Source: Amycolatopsis sp. QT-25
GTDB taxonomy: Bacteria > Actinomycetota > Actinomycetes > Mycobacteriales > Pseudonocardiaceae
DNA length: 64,000 nucleotides
Direction: 5' to 3'
Assembly (NCBI RefSeq): GCF_029369745.1
Contig: NZ_CP120210.1
Location: 4,588,001 to 4,652,000 of the forward strand
Under the pieces are notes generated by a model. It made no database searches. It was not told the origin of the DNA and worked only from the letters and a program-made list of their open reading frames with translations. Both the position numbers and the translations under genes were made by a program. Below, piece after piece: positions 50,707 through 58,876 of this stretch (its first letter is position 1; the number at the start of each line of letters is the position of its first letter).

Positions 50707-51159
50707 ATGCCGAGCTTCGACGAGTTCACCGCTCATCTGGATCTCCAGCCGCTGCCCGTGGAAGGTGGCCGCTGGTCTCAGAGCTGGCGCGACGAAACCG
50801 CTTCCGCCATCTATTACCTGCTCGTTCCCCCGGAAACCTCGGCGCCGCACCGGCTGGACCGGCTGGAGATCTACGCCCACCATGCCGGAGCACCGGTGCG
50901 GATGCTGCTGCTGTTCCCGGACGGGCGGATCTCGCGGCCGGTGCTGGGGCCGGACGTCGCGGCCGGTCAGCGGCCGCAGGTGGGGGTGCCCGCCGGGGTC
51001 TGGCAGGCGTCGGTGAGCACCGGCGAGTGGAGCCTGGCCGGGACGGTGGTGGTGCCGCCCTACACGGACGACTGCGTCGAGTTTCGCTCCGCGGCGGCAC
51101 TGGCCGCTGAATGGCCGGAGGCGACGGAGGATCTGGCGCCGTGGCTGGAGCTCGAGTGA
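50707..51159 (+). CDS. DUF985 cupin-family protein
   Basis: 150 residues from the ATG at 50707. The cupin-5/DUF985 pattern is visible: L-Q-P-L-P-V-E-G-G-R-W-S-Q-S-W-R, then S-A-I-Y-Y-L-L-V-P-P, H-R-L-D-R-L-E-I-Y and the later G-V-P-A-G-V-W-Q-A-S-V. Cupins of this group have metal-site His residues in the barrel; a reaction is not established. Transcribed away from ruvC across a 78-base gap. Two hairpins follow the stop. Confidence 0.8.
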   Translation: MPSFDEFTAHLDLQPLPVEGGRWSQSWRDETASAIYYLLVPPETSAPHRLDRLEIYAHHAGAPVRMLLLFPDGRISRPVLGPDVAAGQRPQVGVPAGVWQASVSTGEWSLAGTVVVPPYTDDCVEFRSAAALAAEWPEATEDLAPWLELE

Positions 51160-51187
51160 GCCTGGGACTTGTGCGCCCTTGCCCGAG

Positions 51188-51241
51188 GTACATGAAGGCC
51201 CCTTCCTTGCGCCTAGCGCCGTGAAGGGGGCTTTCCTGTAC
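51188..51241 (+). repeat. Imperfect long hairpin, TGAAGGCCCC type
   Basis: GTACATGAAGGCCCCTT (51188-51204) pairs with the 51225-51241 region over about 16 bp with mismatches and a G-U. The core resembles the palindromes at 26108 and 44611. It lies 12 bases before the next hairpin element. Confidence 0.55.
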
Positions 51242-51252
51242 TTCGGCCGTTT

Positions 51253-51303
51253 CCGTGAAGGCCTCCTTGAGGGACTCTGGGTCTCTTAAGGAGGCCTTCA
51301 CGG
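51253..51303. repeat. 51-bp hairpin element, copy 3 of 3
   Basis: The left arm (51253-51275) is identical to copy 2. The right arm (51281-51303) has two C-to-T changes that leave G-U pairs in a + strand transcript but A-C mismatches on the other. The loop is 5 bases (TCTGG). It lies between convergent genes. Confidence 0.8.
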
Positions 51304-51331
51304 ATTTACGAACAGCACGCTCAGCAGCGGC

Positions 51332-51862
51332 TCAAGGACCGTCGACGCCCGGCGTCCAGCTCTCCGGGTCACCGGATTCGGTCAGCACCGGCTGGTATCG
51401 CGCGAAGCCCTCGGGCGCGTCCGGATGCCACGGGAAGTGCCCGTCCGGCGTGGCGACGATCATTTGCAGCGCCGGGAAATCCCCGTCCGGGTAGATCAGG
51501 AACGCGCTCCCGAAGTATTCGGGATAGTGCCCCTTCGCGACCCGTTCGAAGACCACCGGCGCGCCCTCGAAGAAATCGTCGTAGCGCCTGCCGACCTCGA
51601 AGATCTCACCGGCGGCCGCGCGGTCGACGTAGGCGTCGAGCAGGACGGGGCCCATGTGCTCGGGCAGTCCGATCACGACCGCTTCCGCGACGTTGTGCAA
51701 CGCCCAGGCGCACGCGGTGAAGCAGAAGGCCGTTTCCTCCTCGTCGCCCTCGACCGCGACGACCGCGTTCCCTCTCGCCCTCGCCTGCGACTCGATCCAC
51801 TGGAGGAGATCGGTTTCTTCGGCGGTGAGGGCGTCGGCTTCAGAGGTCGTCACGCGCGACAT
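51332..51862 (-). CDS. DUF4262 protein
   Basis: 176 residues. The pattern F-C-F-T-A-C-A-W-A-L-H-N, V-V-I-G-L-P-E-H-M, G-H-Y-P-E-Y-F-G-S-A and L-Q-M-I-V-A-T-P-D-G-H-F-P-W matches DUF4262, a family of unknown function that is widespread in actinobacteria. An acidic N-terminal extension of about 20 residues precedes it. No membrane segment. It converges on the DUF985 gene, with two hairpins between them. Confidence 0.75.
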   Translation of the reverse strand: MSRVTTSEADALTAEETDLLQWIESQARARGNAVVAVEGDEEETAFCFTACAWALHNVAEAVVIGLPEHMGPVLLDAYVDRAAAGEIFEVGRRYDDFFEGAPVVFERVAKGHYPEYFGSAFLIYPDGDFPALQMIVATPDGHFPWHPDAPEGFARYQPVLTESGDPESWTPGVDGP

Positions 51863-51928
51863 TGTGCCCCACGCGAGCGCTCACACCTAGTCCCGGGACC
51901 GATTCCCGCGGTACGACGGGAAAACCGA

Positions 51929-51970
51929 TCAGCCGACCTCGGCCACGACCTCGTCCGACACACGGAATCC
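51929..51970 (-). pseudogene. Duplicated remnant of the yebC 3' end
   Basis: On the minus strand this segment encodes V-S-D-E-V-V-A-E-V-G-stop, almost the yebC end V-S-D-E-V-M-A-E-V-G-stop found 61 bases upstream at 51990. The similarity covers about 35 bases including the stop; the upstream part is unrelated. It is best read as a small tandem duplication that has since diverged. Confidence 0.6.
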
Positions 51971-51989
51971 GACGCAGCGCGAACAACCG

Positions 51990-52739
51990 TCAACCAACCT
52001 CGGCCATGACCTCGTCTGATACGTCGAAGTTCGCGTACACGTTCTGCACGTCGTCACAATCCTCGAGCGCGTCGATGAGCTTGAAGACCTTCTTTGCGCC
52101 TTCGACGTCCAGCGGGACGCTGACCGACGGCAGAAATGTGAGGTCCGCGGACTCGTACTCGAAACCGGCCTCCTGCAAAGCTTTCCGGACCGGGACGAGG
52201 TCGGTGGCCTCGGCGACGATCTCGAAGTTCTCGTCGAGGTCGTTCACCTCTTCCGCGCCCGCGTCGAGCACGGCCATGAGGACGTCGTCCTCGCCGGCGT
52301 CACCTTTGGGCATGATCACGACGCCCTTGCGGTTGAACATGTAGGCGACCGAACCCGGGTCGGCGAGCGAGCCGTTGTTCCGGGTGAGCGCGGTCCGCAC
52401 CTCCATGGCGGCACGGTTCTTGTTGTCGGTGAGGCATTCGATCAGCACGGCCACACCGTTCGGGCCGTAGCCTTCGTAGGTGATGGTCTGCCAGTCGGCG
52501 CCACCGGCCTCTTCACCGGCGCCGCGTTTGCGGGCGCGCTCGATGTTGTCCTGCGGGACCGAGTTCTTCTTGGCCTTCTGGATGGCGTCGTAGAGCGTCG
52601 GGTTGCCGTCCGGGTCGCCACCGCCGGTCCGGGCCGCCACCTCGATGTTCTTGATCAACCTGGCGAAGAGCTTGCCGCGCTTCGCGTCCAGGTTGGCCTT
52701 CTTGTGCTTCGTGGTGGCCCACTTGGAGTGGCCGCTCAT
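51990..52739 (-). CDS. yebC: YebC/PmpR-family translational or transcriptional regulator
   Basis: 249 residues. M-S-G-H-S-K-W-A-T-T-K-H-K-K-A and D-A-K-R-G-K-L-F-A-R-L-I-K-N-I-E start the family, with G-G-G-D-P-D-G-N-P-T-L next. The whole protein is collinear with known YebC. These proteins influence transcription and, in some bacteria, relieve ribosome stalling. It lies between ruvC and pdxT, a typical actinobacterial order. Confidence 0.95.
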   Translation of the reverse strand: MSGHSKWATTKHKKANLDAKRGKLFARLIKNIEVAARTGGGDPDGNPTLYDAIQKAKKNSVPQDNIERARKRGAGEEAGGADWQTITYEGYGPNGVAVLIECLTDNKNRAAMEVRTALTRNNGSLADPGSVAYMFNRKGVVIMPKGDAGEDDVLMAVLDAGAEEVNDLDENFEIVAEATDLVPVRKALQEAGFEYESADLTFLPSVSVPLDVEGAKKVFKLIDALEDCDDVQNVYANFDVSDEVMAEVG

Positions 52740-52790
52740 CTCTCCTCCATCTACTCCCGTGCCCGCCGCTGAGCACAGTGTCGGTTTTGC

Positions 52791-53420
52791 TTAAGCCTGC
52801 CGCACGAGGTCGACGAACAGCCTGTGCACACGTTCGTCCCCGGTGAGTTCGGGGTGGAACGACGTGGCGAGTACCGCCCCCTGCCGGACCGCGACGATCC
52901 TAGCGGCCGCGTCGTGGAAGCCCGGCATTTCGGGGACACTGGCGAGTACCTCGACCCCGTCGCCCGCCTTTTCGACCCACGGGGCACGGATGAACACGGC
53001 GTGCACCGGTCCGCCGCCGACGCCGGTGAAGTCGAGGTCGGCTTCGAAGGAGTCCACCTGCCGCCCGAACGCGTTGCGCCGGACGACGACGTCGAGTCCG
53101 CCGAGTTGCCGCTGGTCAGGCCGCCCGTCGAGGGCTTGGCGGGCGAGCAGGATCATCCCGGCGCAGGAGCCGAACGCGGGCATGCCGTCCGCGATGCGCT
53201 CGCGCAGCGGCTCCAGCAGTTCGAAGGTTTCCAGCAGCCTCGACATGGTCGTCGATTCGCCGCCCGGCAGCACCAGACCGTCCACTTCGGACAGTTCGTT
53301 CGCGCGGCGGACCGGCAGCGCTCGCGCGCCGGCGCGTTCCACCATCGCCGCGTGCTCACGCACGTCGCCCTGCAGTGCGAGCACGCCGACCACCGGCCGT
53401 GCCCCCGTCGCGATCGCCAC
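52791..53420 (-). CDS. pdxT: Pyridoxal 5'-phosphate synthase glutaminase subunit PdxT
   Basis: 209 residues. Class-I glutaminase fold with G-V-L-A-L-Q-G-D-V-R-E-H, the L-P-G-G-E-S-T-T motif, the nucleophile Cys86 in G-S-C-A-G-M and S-F-H-P-E-L for the His-Glu pair. It releases ammonia for PdxS, the lyase subunit, whose gene is 7.3 kb away at 60738-61652 instead of alongside. Near the family length; the N-terminus has a short A-I-A-T-G-A-R-P extension. Confidence 0.95.
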   Translation of the reverse strand: MAIATGARPVVGVLALQGDVREHAAMVERAGARALPVRRANELSEVDGLVLPGGESTTMSRLLETFELLEPLRERIADGMPAFGSCAGMILLARQALDGRPDQRQLGGLDVVVRRNAFGRQVDSFEADLDFTGVGGGPVHAVFIRAPWVEKAGDGVEVLASVPEMPGFHDAAARIVAVRQGAVLATSFHPELTGDERVHRLFVDLVRQA

Positions 53421-53474
53421 CCGACCTCCCGAAAGACCTTCCCCCCAGCTTAGGCGCCCCAGGGAACGGCCAGG

Positions 53475-53795
53475 TCAGGGGACCCCGGCCAGCCGCAGCA
53501 GGGCGGCGGTCGCGGCGGCCGCCACGACGACCAGCGCGAACGGCGCCTTGCGCCAGGCGAGCACACCGCCGACCAGGACCCCGGCGGGGCGGGCGTATCC
53601 GGCGAACTCGTGGCCTTCGGTGAGCGCGGCGACCGCGACCAGCGCGGCCAGCAGCACGACGGCCGAACGCGCCATCAGTTTTTCGGCCTTGGGCGACACG
53701 GTGAACCGCGCCTTCAGCACCGGCCCGGCGAATCGGAAGGCGAAGGTCCCGGCAGCGAGCACGCCGCCGGCGATGATCAGGTCCAGCGGGTCCAT
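53475..53795 (-). CDS. azlD: AzlD-family branched-chain amino-acid export subunit
   Basis: 106 residues with four hydrophobic segments. The start M-D-P-L-D-L-I-I-A-G-G-V and the A-G-P-V-L-K core match AzlD. AzlC and AzlD form a two-part exporter for branched-chain amino acids or analogues. Its start overlaps the azlC stop by one base. Confidence 0.85.
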   Translation of the reverse strand: MDPLDLIIAGGVLAAGTFAFRFAGPVLKARFTVSPKAEKLMARSAVVLLAALVAVAALTEGHEFAGYARPAGVLVGGVLAWRKAPFALVVVAAAATAALLRLAGVP

Positions 53796-54508
53796 CAGTG
53801 CACTCCCTCGGGTTCGCGATCGGCGGGTTCCTTCGCGGCCACCCCGGCCAGCACGCCGACCAGTGCGAGCAACACCGGCAGCCCGGCGGGCAGGAACGGC
53901 GTCGTGCCCAGCGCGACGGCCACGCCGACGAGCACCGGCAGCCGGGCGGCACGATCACGCAGCGACGGCAGGACCAGCGCGAGCAGGACGGCCGGGAAGG
54001 CCGCGTCGAGGCCGAAGGCGTCGGTGTCGCTGATCGCGGTCCCGGCGTACGCCCCGGCGAGAACGCCGACGTTCCAGCACACGAACAACCCGATCCCGCA
54101 CACCCAGTACGCCGCCCGGCGCCGCTGTTCGTCGCGCTGGGCCAGCGCGAACGCGACCGATTCGTCGATCATCAAATGACTGCCCACGATCCTCGACGAC
54201 CACCGCTCGCCGAGGACGTCGCCGATCGCGAAGCCGAACGGCAGATGCCGCGCGTTGGCGAGCAGACCCGCCGCCACGGCCGCCACCGGGCTGCCGCCGG
54301 CGGCGATGATGCCGACGAACATGAACTGCGAGGCGCCTGCGAAGACCAGCACCGAAAGCAGCATCGGCGCCCAGATCGGGAAGCCGGAGCCCACCGCGAT
54401 CGCACCGTAGGAGATGCCGACAATGGTGTCGGCGAGGCAGACCAGCCCGATGTCACGGAGAAGATCGCGCCCCAGGACACGAGTGGTTGTTCGCCATATC
54501 GAACGCAT
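53795..54508 (-). CDS. azlC: AzlC-family branched-chain amino-acid export subunit
   Basis: 237 residues from the ATG at 54508; a TTG four codons earlier also opens the frame. Five to six membrane segments, with G-I-S-Y-G-A-I-A-V-G-S-G near the start, F-A-G-A-S-Q-F-M-F-V-G and N-A-R-H-L-P-F-G, all AzlC signatures. It exports branched-chain amino acids with AzlD. The promoter is shared with the divergent XRE-cupin regulator, as in other azlCD units. Confidence 0.88.
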   Translation of the reverse strand: MRSIWRTTTRVLGRDLLRDIGLVCLADTIVGISYGAIAVGSGFPIWAPMLLSVLVFAGASQFMFVGIIAAGGSPVAAVAAGLLANARHLPFGFAIGDVLGERWSSRIVGSHLMIDESVAFALAQRDEQRRRAAYWVCGIGLFVCWNVGVLAGAYAGTAISDTDAFGLDAAFPAVLLALVLPSLRDRAARLPVLVGVAVALGTTPFLPAGLPVLLALVGVLAGVAAKEPADREPEGVH

Positions 54509-54554
54509 AGCGTCATACAATGAACGAACCCCCCGTGTTCGTCAAGGCGAACAC
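54489..54554. promoter_or_regulatory. Paired GTTCG-N6-CGAAC operators between azlC and its regulator
   Basis: GTTCG-N6-CGAAC at 54489-54504 overlaps the first codons of azlC. GTGTTCG-N6-CGAACAC at 54535-54554 lies before the XRE gene. Both have a 6-base spacer, fitting one dimeric regulator, presumably the XRE-cupin protein. Confidence 0.5.
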
Positions 54555-54575
54555 ATCGACCGATGGAGCGAACGC

Positions 54576-55142
54576 ATGTCCCCGACCGCGTCCGACGGCG
54601 CCCCACTGGACGTCATCGCCACGTCCCTGCGCCGGGAACGCGCCCGCACCGGGTTGTCCCTCACCGAGGTCGCCAGACGCGCCGGCATCGCCAAGTCCAC
54701 GCTCTCCCAACTGGAGTCCGGGGCCGGCAACCCGAGCGTCGAGACGATCTGGGCGTTGTGCGTCGCGCTCGATGTGCCCTTCTCCCGGGTGGTCGAGCCC
54801 GAACGCCCCCGTGTGCAGGTCATCCGGTCGGGCAGCGGGCCGACGGTGTTCGCCGAACACGCCGACTACGCGTGCACACTGCTCAGTTCCTGTCCGCCCG
54901 GCGCCCGGCGCGACGTCTACCTGATTCGCGCCGAGCCCGGAAAGCCGCGGCTTTCGGATCCGCACATGAGCGGCATCGTCGAGCACATGATCCTCAGCGC
55001 CGGGCGGGCCAGGGTCGGGCCGCAGGACGATCCGGTGGAACTGCTGCCCGGTGACTACATCTGCTATCCCGGCGACATCCCGCACATCTTCGAGGCGCTC
55101 GAACCGGGTACGTACGGCGTGGAGATCGCGGAGTACACCTGA
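54576..55142 (+). CDS. XRE-family regulator with C-terminal cupin domain
   Basis: 188 residues from the ATG at 54576. Helix-turn-helix at about 12-65 (L-R-R-E-R-A-R-T-G-L-S-L-T-E-V-A, K-S-T-L-S-Q-L-E-S-G), then a cupin barrel (R-D-V-Y-L-I-R-A-E-P and E-L-L-P-G-D-Y-I-C-Y-P-G-D-I-P-H). Such proteins sense a small ligand and repress transport genes. It faces azlC and likely controls azlCD. Its stop codon abuts the stop of the convergent permease gene with no gap. Confidence 0.88.
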   Translation: MSPTASDGAPLDVIATSLRRERARTGLSLTEVARRAGIAKSTLSQLESGAGNPSVETIWALCVALDVPFSRVVEPERPRVQVIRSGSGPTVFAEHADYACTLLSSCPPGARRDVYLIRAEPGKPRLSDPHMSGIVEHMILSAGRARVGPQDDPVELLPGDYICYPGDIPHIFEALEPGTYGVEIAEYT

Positions 55143-56519
55143 TCAAGCGGGCTCCTCGGCCTTCTCTTCGGTGACATCGGCCAGTTTCCAGCCGCCTTTC
55201 CGCCTCAGCACCAGGAGGTAGTACGCGATCGAAAGCAGGGTGACGCAGGCGGTGACGATCAGGCTCGGCCGTCCCACCGCCGGGTCGAGCAGGTTCTGGT
55301 AGACGACGAACGCCAGCACGGCCAGCGCCAGCACCGGCGCGACCGGGAACCACGGCATCCGGTACTCGGCGTGCGCGGTGGCGCCGGTGCGCCTGCCGAC
55401 GATCGCGCCGAGACACAGCGCCGCGTAGACCGCCACGATCGACGTGCTCGTCACCACCAGCAGCAGTTTCGGGTCGACGAAACAGAGCAGCGCGGCGACC
55501 AGGCCGGTACCGACGGTGGCCACCCACGGCGTCCCGAACTTCGGATGCACGGCGGACAGCGCGCGGTTGACCGGCGACGGCCAGGCGCGGTCACGGCCAC
55601 TGCTGAACAACATCCGCGAGCTGATCAGCACGATCGCCAGCACCGCGTTGATGATCGCGAGCGCGACGGCCAAGCCCAGCACCGTGTCGAGGGTTCCCCC
55701 GCCGCGCGAATCGATGAAATAGGACAACATGTTCCCCGAGGCGAACAGCGCGTTCAGATCGGGCGCGCCGAGCAGGACGGCGGTCACCGGGATCAGTTCC
55801 GCGAGCACCGTGATCCCGAGCGCCAGCAGGATCGCGCGGGCGATCCCCCGGGAGGCGTCCTGCGTCTCCTCGCCGAAGTACACCGCCGAGCCGTAGCCGT
55901 TGTAGGCGAAGATCGCGACCGAGGTGGCGATCGCGATGGCACCGACCGTGGCCGGGCCGCCGTCCGAGGCGACCGGATGCGCGAGCAGATCGGTGAACGA
56001 CCGCGCCGGGTTCAGCAGTCCGAGCGCGCTGACCACGATCAGCGCGAGGATCTCGATCGCCAGGAAGATTCCGGTGACCCAGGCGTTGAGCTTGATGTCG
56101 AACACCCCGACGACGGCCGCGACCACGCACGTCACGGCGGCGATCACCGCACCGGGCACCCCGGGCATGAGCGCGCCGAGATAGGTGCCGACGCCGAGCG
56201 CGATCACCGCGACGATGAGCACCTGCGTGATGATCATCAGGCCGAGGACGGCGAAGCCCGGCAACCTGCCGAGCGTCCGGGTGACTATCGCGTACTCGCC
56301 GCCCGCCAGCGGGAACGCCGACGCGAGTTCGGCGTAGACGAAGGCCATGAACACCCCGACGACCGCGGCGGCCACGAAGCTGTAGAAGGCGCCCGTCCCG
56401 GCCCCGGAGATCACCCCCGGCGCGATGATGAAGACCGACGAGGCGGGACTGATCGCGGACAGTGTGATGAGCAGCGTGCCGAGCGTGCGCAGACCGCGGC
56501 GCAGGGTGGGAGTGGACAC
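55143..56519 (-). CDS. APC-superfamily amino-acid permease
   Basis: 458 residues from a GTG with TAGGAGGTC upstream; longer readings lack a start signal. About twelve hydrophobic segments. S-A-I-S-P-A-S-S-V-F opens helix 1, S-A-F-P-L-A-G-G-E-Y is characteristic, and helix 6 has F-A-Y-N-G-Y-G-S-A-V-Y-F-G-E-E. It should import amino acids or related amines with H+ or Na+. Divergent to the TetR-peptidase pair, which may supply or consume its substrate. Its end coincides with the XRE gene stop. Confidence 0.85.
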   Translation of the reverse strand: MSTPTLRRGLRTLGTLLITLSAISPASSVFIIAPGVISGAGTGAFYSFVAAAVVGVFMAFVYAELASAFPLAGGEYAIVTRTLGRLPGFAVLGLMIITQVLIVAVIALGVGTYLGALMPGVPGAVIAAVTCVVAAVVGVFDIKLNAWVTGIFLAIEILALIVVSALGLLNPARSFTDLLAHPVASDGGPATVGAIAIATSVAIFAYNGYGSAVYFGEETQDASRGIARAILLALGITVLAELIPVTAVLLGAPDLNALFASGNMLSYFIDSRGGGTLDTVLGLAVALAIINAVLAIVLISSRMLFSSGRDRAWPSPVNRALSAVHPKFGTPWVATVGTGLVAALLCFVDPKLLLVVTSTSIVAVYAALCLGAIVGRRTGATAHAEYRMPWFPVAPVLALAVLAFVVYQNLLDPAVGRPSLIVTACVTLLSIAYYLLVLRRKGGWKLADVTEEKAEEPA

Positions 56520-56555
56520 GGCCGACCTCCTACAAGGTGGGTTCCTTGAATCTCC

Positions 56556-56654
56556 TTCGAAGAACTGTTGAGCACGCATCAAAGGCCCTTCACGATGTAA
56601 CGTCAAGAGTTGATCGCGCTCGGCGCTTGCGTTTTGCGAACAAGATTCGAAGAA
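56556..56654. promoter_or_regulatory. Two TTCGAAGAA boxes between the APC permease and TetR genes
   Basis: TTCGAAGAA occurs at 56556-56564 (before the permease) and 56646-56654 (just before the TetR start, within ATTC-GAA-GAAT). They are candidate sites for the TetR protein controlling both directions. Confidence 0.4.
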
Positions 56655-56661
56655 TGAGTGG

Positions 56662-57273
56662 ATGGCGAGACCGAGCAAGGCAGCGGAGCGACGTGCCGAA
56701 CTGATCGAGGTGGCCAGGCGGGCGGTCCTCGAACGCGGCGTGCTGAACCTGCGGCTGAGGGACGTCGCCGAGGGCGCCGGCCTGTCGTCGGGTTCGGTCC
56801 TGTACTACTTCCCCACCCTCACCGGCCTGCTCCAGGAGGTGCAGCGGGAGGCGGTGGGGCGGTTCTGTTCGGCACGGGAACGGGCCGCGAGCACGAAGAC
56901 GACCCCGTCCGGGCGCCTGTCGGCGATGATCCGCAGCGGACTGCCCACCGGACCCGGCGACGAACTCTGCGTACTGCTCTACGAACTCGGCACGATCGCC
57001 CGCCGCGATCCCGTATACGCCGCCCGGCACATCACGCTCTACGAACAGCAGGTCCGGATCTACACCGGCATCCTCGAAGCGGGTGCCGCCACCGGTGAGT
57101 TCATCCTGACCGCCGACGCGGTGTCGATCGCGCGGAACCTCGTCGCCCTGGAAGACGGCTACGGCCTGCACCTCACCCAGGCCGTGCCGACGCTGGAGAC
57201 CGCGACCGCCGAAGCGATGTTGCTTTCCTATGCCCGCACAGCCACTTCGAACCCTTTGGAGGACCGTCCATGA
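56662..57273 (+). CDS. TetR-family regulator paired with a P1 aminopeptidase
   Basis: 203 residues. A clear N-terminal HTH: R-R-A-E-L-I-E-V-A-R-R-A-V-L-E-R-G, then L-R-D-V-A-E-G-A-G-L-S-S-G-S-V-L-Y-Y-F. The ligand domain is variable. Its stop overlaps the peptidase start (ATGA, 57270-57273), and it faces the APC permease. The three genes look like a regulated uptake-and-hydrolysis unit for an amino-acid derivative or peptide. Confidence 0.88.
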   Translation: MARPSKAAERRAELIEVARRAVLERGVLNLRLRDVAEGAGLSSGSVLYYFPTLTGLLQEVQREAVGRFCSARERAASTKTTPSGRLSAMIRSGLPTGPGDELCVLLYELGTIARRDPVYAARHITLYEQQVRIYTGILEAGAATGEFILTADAVSIARNLVALEDGYGLHLTQAVPTLETATAEAMLLSYARTATSNPLEDRP

Positions 57274-58337
57274 CCCGCGCCCGTGACCTGGGTGTCCCGC
57301 TGCCCGGCAGGACCGGTGAGCACAACGCGCTCACCGACGTTCCCGGCGTCGAAATCGGCTTCACGACGCTCGTCGAGGGCGACTCCGTGCGGACCGGCGT
57401 CACCGCCGTCCTGCCGCGCGGCCGCGAGGATTTCGCCGTGCCGTGCGCGGCCGGGACGTACGCCCTCAACGGCAACGGCGAGATGACCGGAACCGCGTGG
57501 CTGGCCGAGACCGGGTCGCTGACCCTGCCGGTGCTGATCACCTCCACGCACGCCGTCGGCGCTTGCCACCGCGGTGTGATCGACTGGGTGGTGCGCGAGC
57601 GGCCGGACGTGGCCGCCGAATGGCTGCTGCCGGTGGTCGCCGAGACCTGGGACGGTTACCTGAACGACAGCACCGCGCCGACCATCCACGGTGGACACGC
57701 CGTCGCGGCGATCGACGCCGCGCGAAGCGGCCCGGTCGGCGAAGGATCCGTCGGCGGCGGCACCGGGATGACCTGTTACGGCTTCAAGGGCGGCACGGGA
57801 ACGGCCTCCCGCCTCGTGTCCTATGGGGACGACGAGTACACCGTGGGCGTGCTGGTACAGGCCAACTTCGGCTCACGCCGGGAATTCACCGTCGCGGGCG
57901 AGCACGTCGGGGCGGAACTCGGCGCCGACAACCCGATGGAGGAGGACTGGGCGGCACCGTCGGGCGCGGGGTCGGTGATCGTGATCGTGGGCACCGACGC
58001 TCCGCTGCTCCCCGGTCAGTGCACGTCACTCGCCCGCCGCGTCCCGCTCGGCCTGGCCCGCACCGGCACCGCCGGCTCGCACTTCTCCGGTGACCTCTTC
58101 CTCGCGTTCAGCACGGCGAACCCGGGGGCGCTCACCAGCCGGTTCCCGCGGACGGAGGAAGCCGAGTACGAAAGCCTGCGCTTCGTTCCTTGGGGCAGGC
58201 TCGATCCGTTCTTCGAAGCCGTGGTGCAGGCGACCGAGGAGGCGGTGCTCAACGCGCTGTTCGCGAACGAGGAGATGACCGGCCATCGCGGTCACCGGGT
58301 TCCGGCGTTGCCGACGGCGCGCTGGCACCGGGGCTAG
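57270..58337 (+). CDS. P1-family (DmpA/BapA-type) aminopeptidase
   Basis: 355 residues. The N-terminal nucleophile hydrolase of DmpA type is evident: N-A-L-T-D-V-P-G-V-E-I-G near the start, G-G-G-T-G-M-T-C-Y-G-F-K-G-G-T-G-T-A-S (163-180) and, at the expected self-cleavage site, G-A-G|S-V-I-V-I-V-G-T-D-A-P-L with the probable new N-terminal nucleophile Ser235. Members cleave N-terminal residues from short peptides, beta-peptides or amides. No signal peptide. Coupled to TetR and divergent from the APC permease. Confidence 0.88.
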   Translation: MTRARDLGVPLPGRTGEHNALTDVPGVEIGFTTLVEGDSVRTGVTAVLPRGREDFAVPCAAGTYALNGNGEMTGTAWLAETGSLTLPVLITSTHAVGACHRGVIDWVVRERPDVAAEWLLPVVAETWDGYLNDSTAPTIHGGHAVAAIDAARSGPVGEGSVGGGTGMTCYGFKGGTGTASRLVSYGDDEYTVGVLVQANFGSRREFTVAGEHVGAELGADNPMEEDWAAPSGAGSVIVIVGTDAPLLPGQCTSLARRVPLGLARTGTAGSHFSGDLFLAFSTANPGALTSRFPRTEEAEYESLRFVPWGRLDPFFEAVVQATEEAVLNALFANEEMTGHRGHRVPALPTARWHRG

Positions 58338-58344
58338 GTCCCGA

Positions 58345-58761
58345 TCAGAGCCAGTCCGCCTCGATGCCGCGAGCACGCAGCGTCTCCAGCGCCTCGTCCT
58401 TGCCCGTGTAGAACAGTGTCATCGACTTGAGGTGGGGGAAGTGTTCGACGTCGGCGAACTCGTCGACGTCGAACAGCCCGTCCTCGCCGTCCCAGTTCGG
58501 CGCGATCTCGAGGTAGATCTCGTTGCCGCCGTCCATGTCGATCTTGGTGATCTTCTCCGCGAGCTCGACGGGGACCTCGAGCGCCTCGAAGTACGCCAGG
58601 GCCTCGGGTACCGCCTCGACACTTCCGCCGTCGTAGGTGAAGCCCTGCTCGGCGGCGTACTCCCGCAGGCTGAAGCCCGGCAGGAGTTCTTGGTCGTACA
58701 TCAACTCCTGGACGACCGCGAGCTTGAAGTTGCGGTCGGTGAACTGGATGGTTCGGCTCAT
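58345..58761 (-). CDS. Hypothetical protein, 138 aa, acidic
   Basis: I do not recognise this family with certainty. The protein is acidic, with Q-E-L-M-Y-D-Q-E-L-L-P-G-F-S-L-R and later N-W-D-G-E-D-G-L-F-D-V-D-E-F-A-D-V-E-H-F stretches, and no membrane segment. The alternation of helix and acidic loop suggests an alpha/beta fold. It converges on the peptidase gene with only 7 bases between the stops. Codon use is normal for this window, so it is a real gene. Confidence 0.6.
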   Translation of the reverse strand: MSRTIQFTDRNFKLAVVQELMYDQELLPGFSLREYAAEQGFTYDGGSVEAVPEALAYFEALEVPVELAEKITKIDMDGGNEIYLEIAPNWDGEDGLFDVDEFADVEHFPHLKSMTLFYTGKDEALETLRARGIEADWL

Positions 58762-58865
58762 GCCCGAAGTCTAGGAGCGATCACCGTCCGGGCGGCCGGG
58801 ATCCGGCGAAGTGGCCGTCCGATGTCACCATCGAGTTTCTCTTCGAAGGCGACCCCCGATCCGGC

Positions 58866-58871
58866 TATGAT
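58866..58871 (+). promoter_or_regulatory. -10 box TATGAT before the riboflavin fusion gene
   Basis: TATGAT at 58866-58871 would start transcription at about 58877, directly before the first FMN-riboswitch-like hairpin. No good -35 box is visible at the usual distance. Confidence 0.4.
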
Positions 58872-58876
58872 CGACT

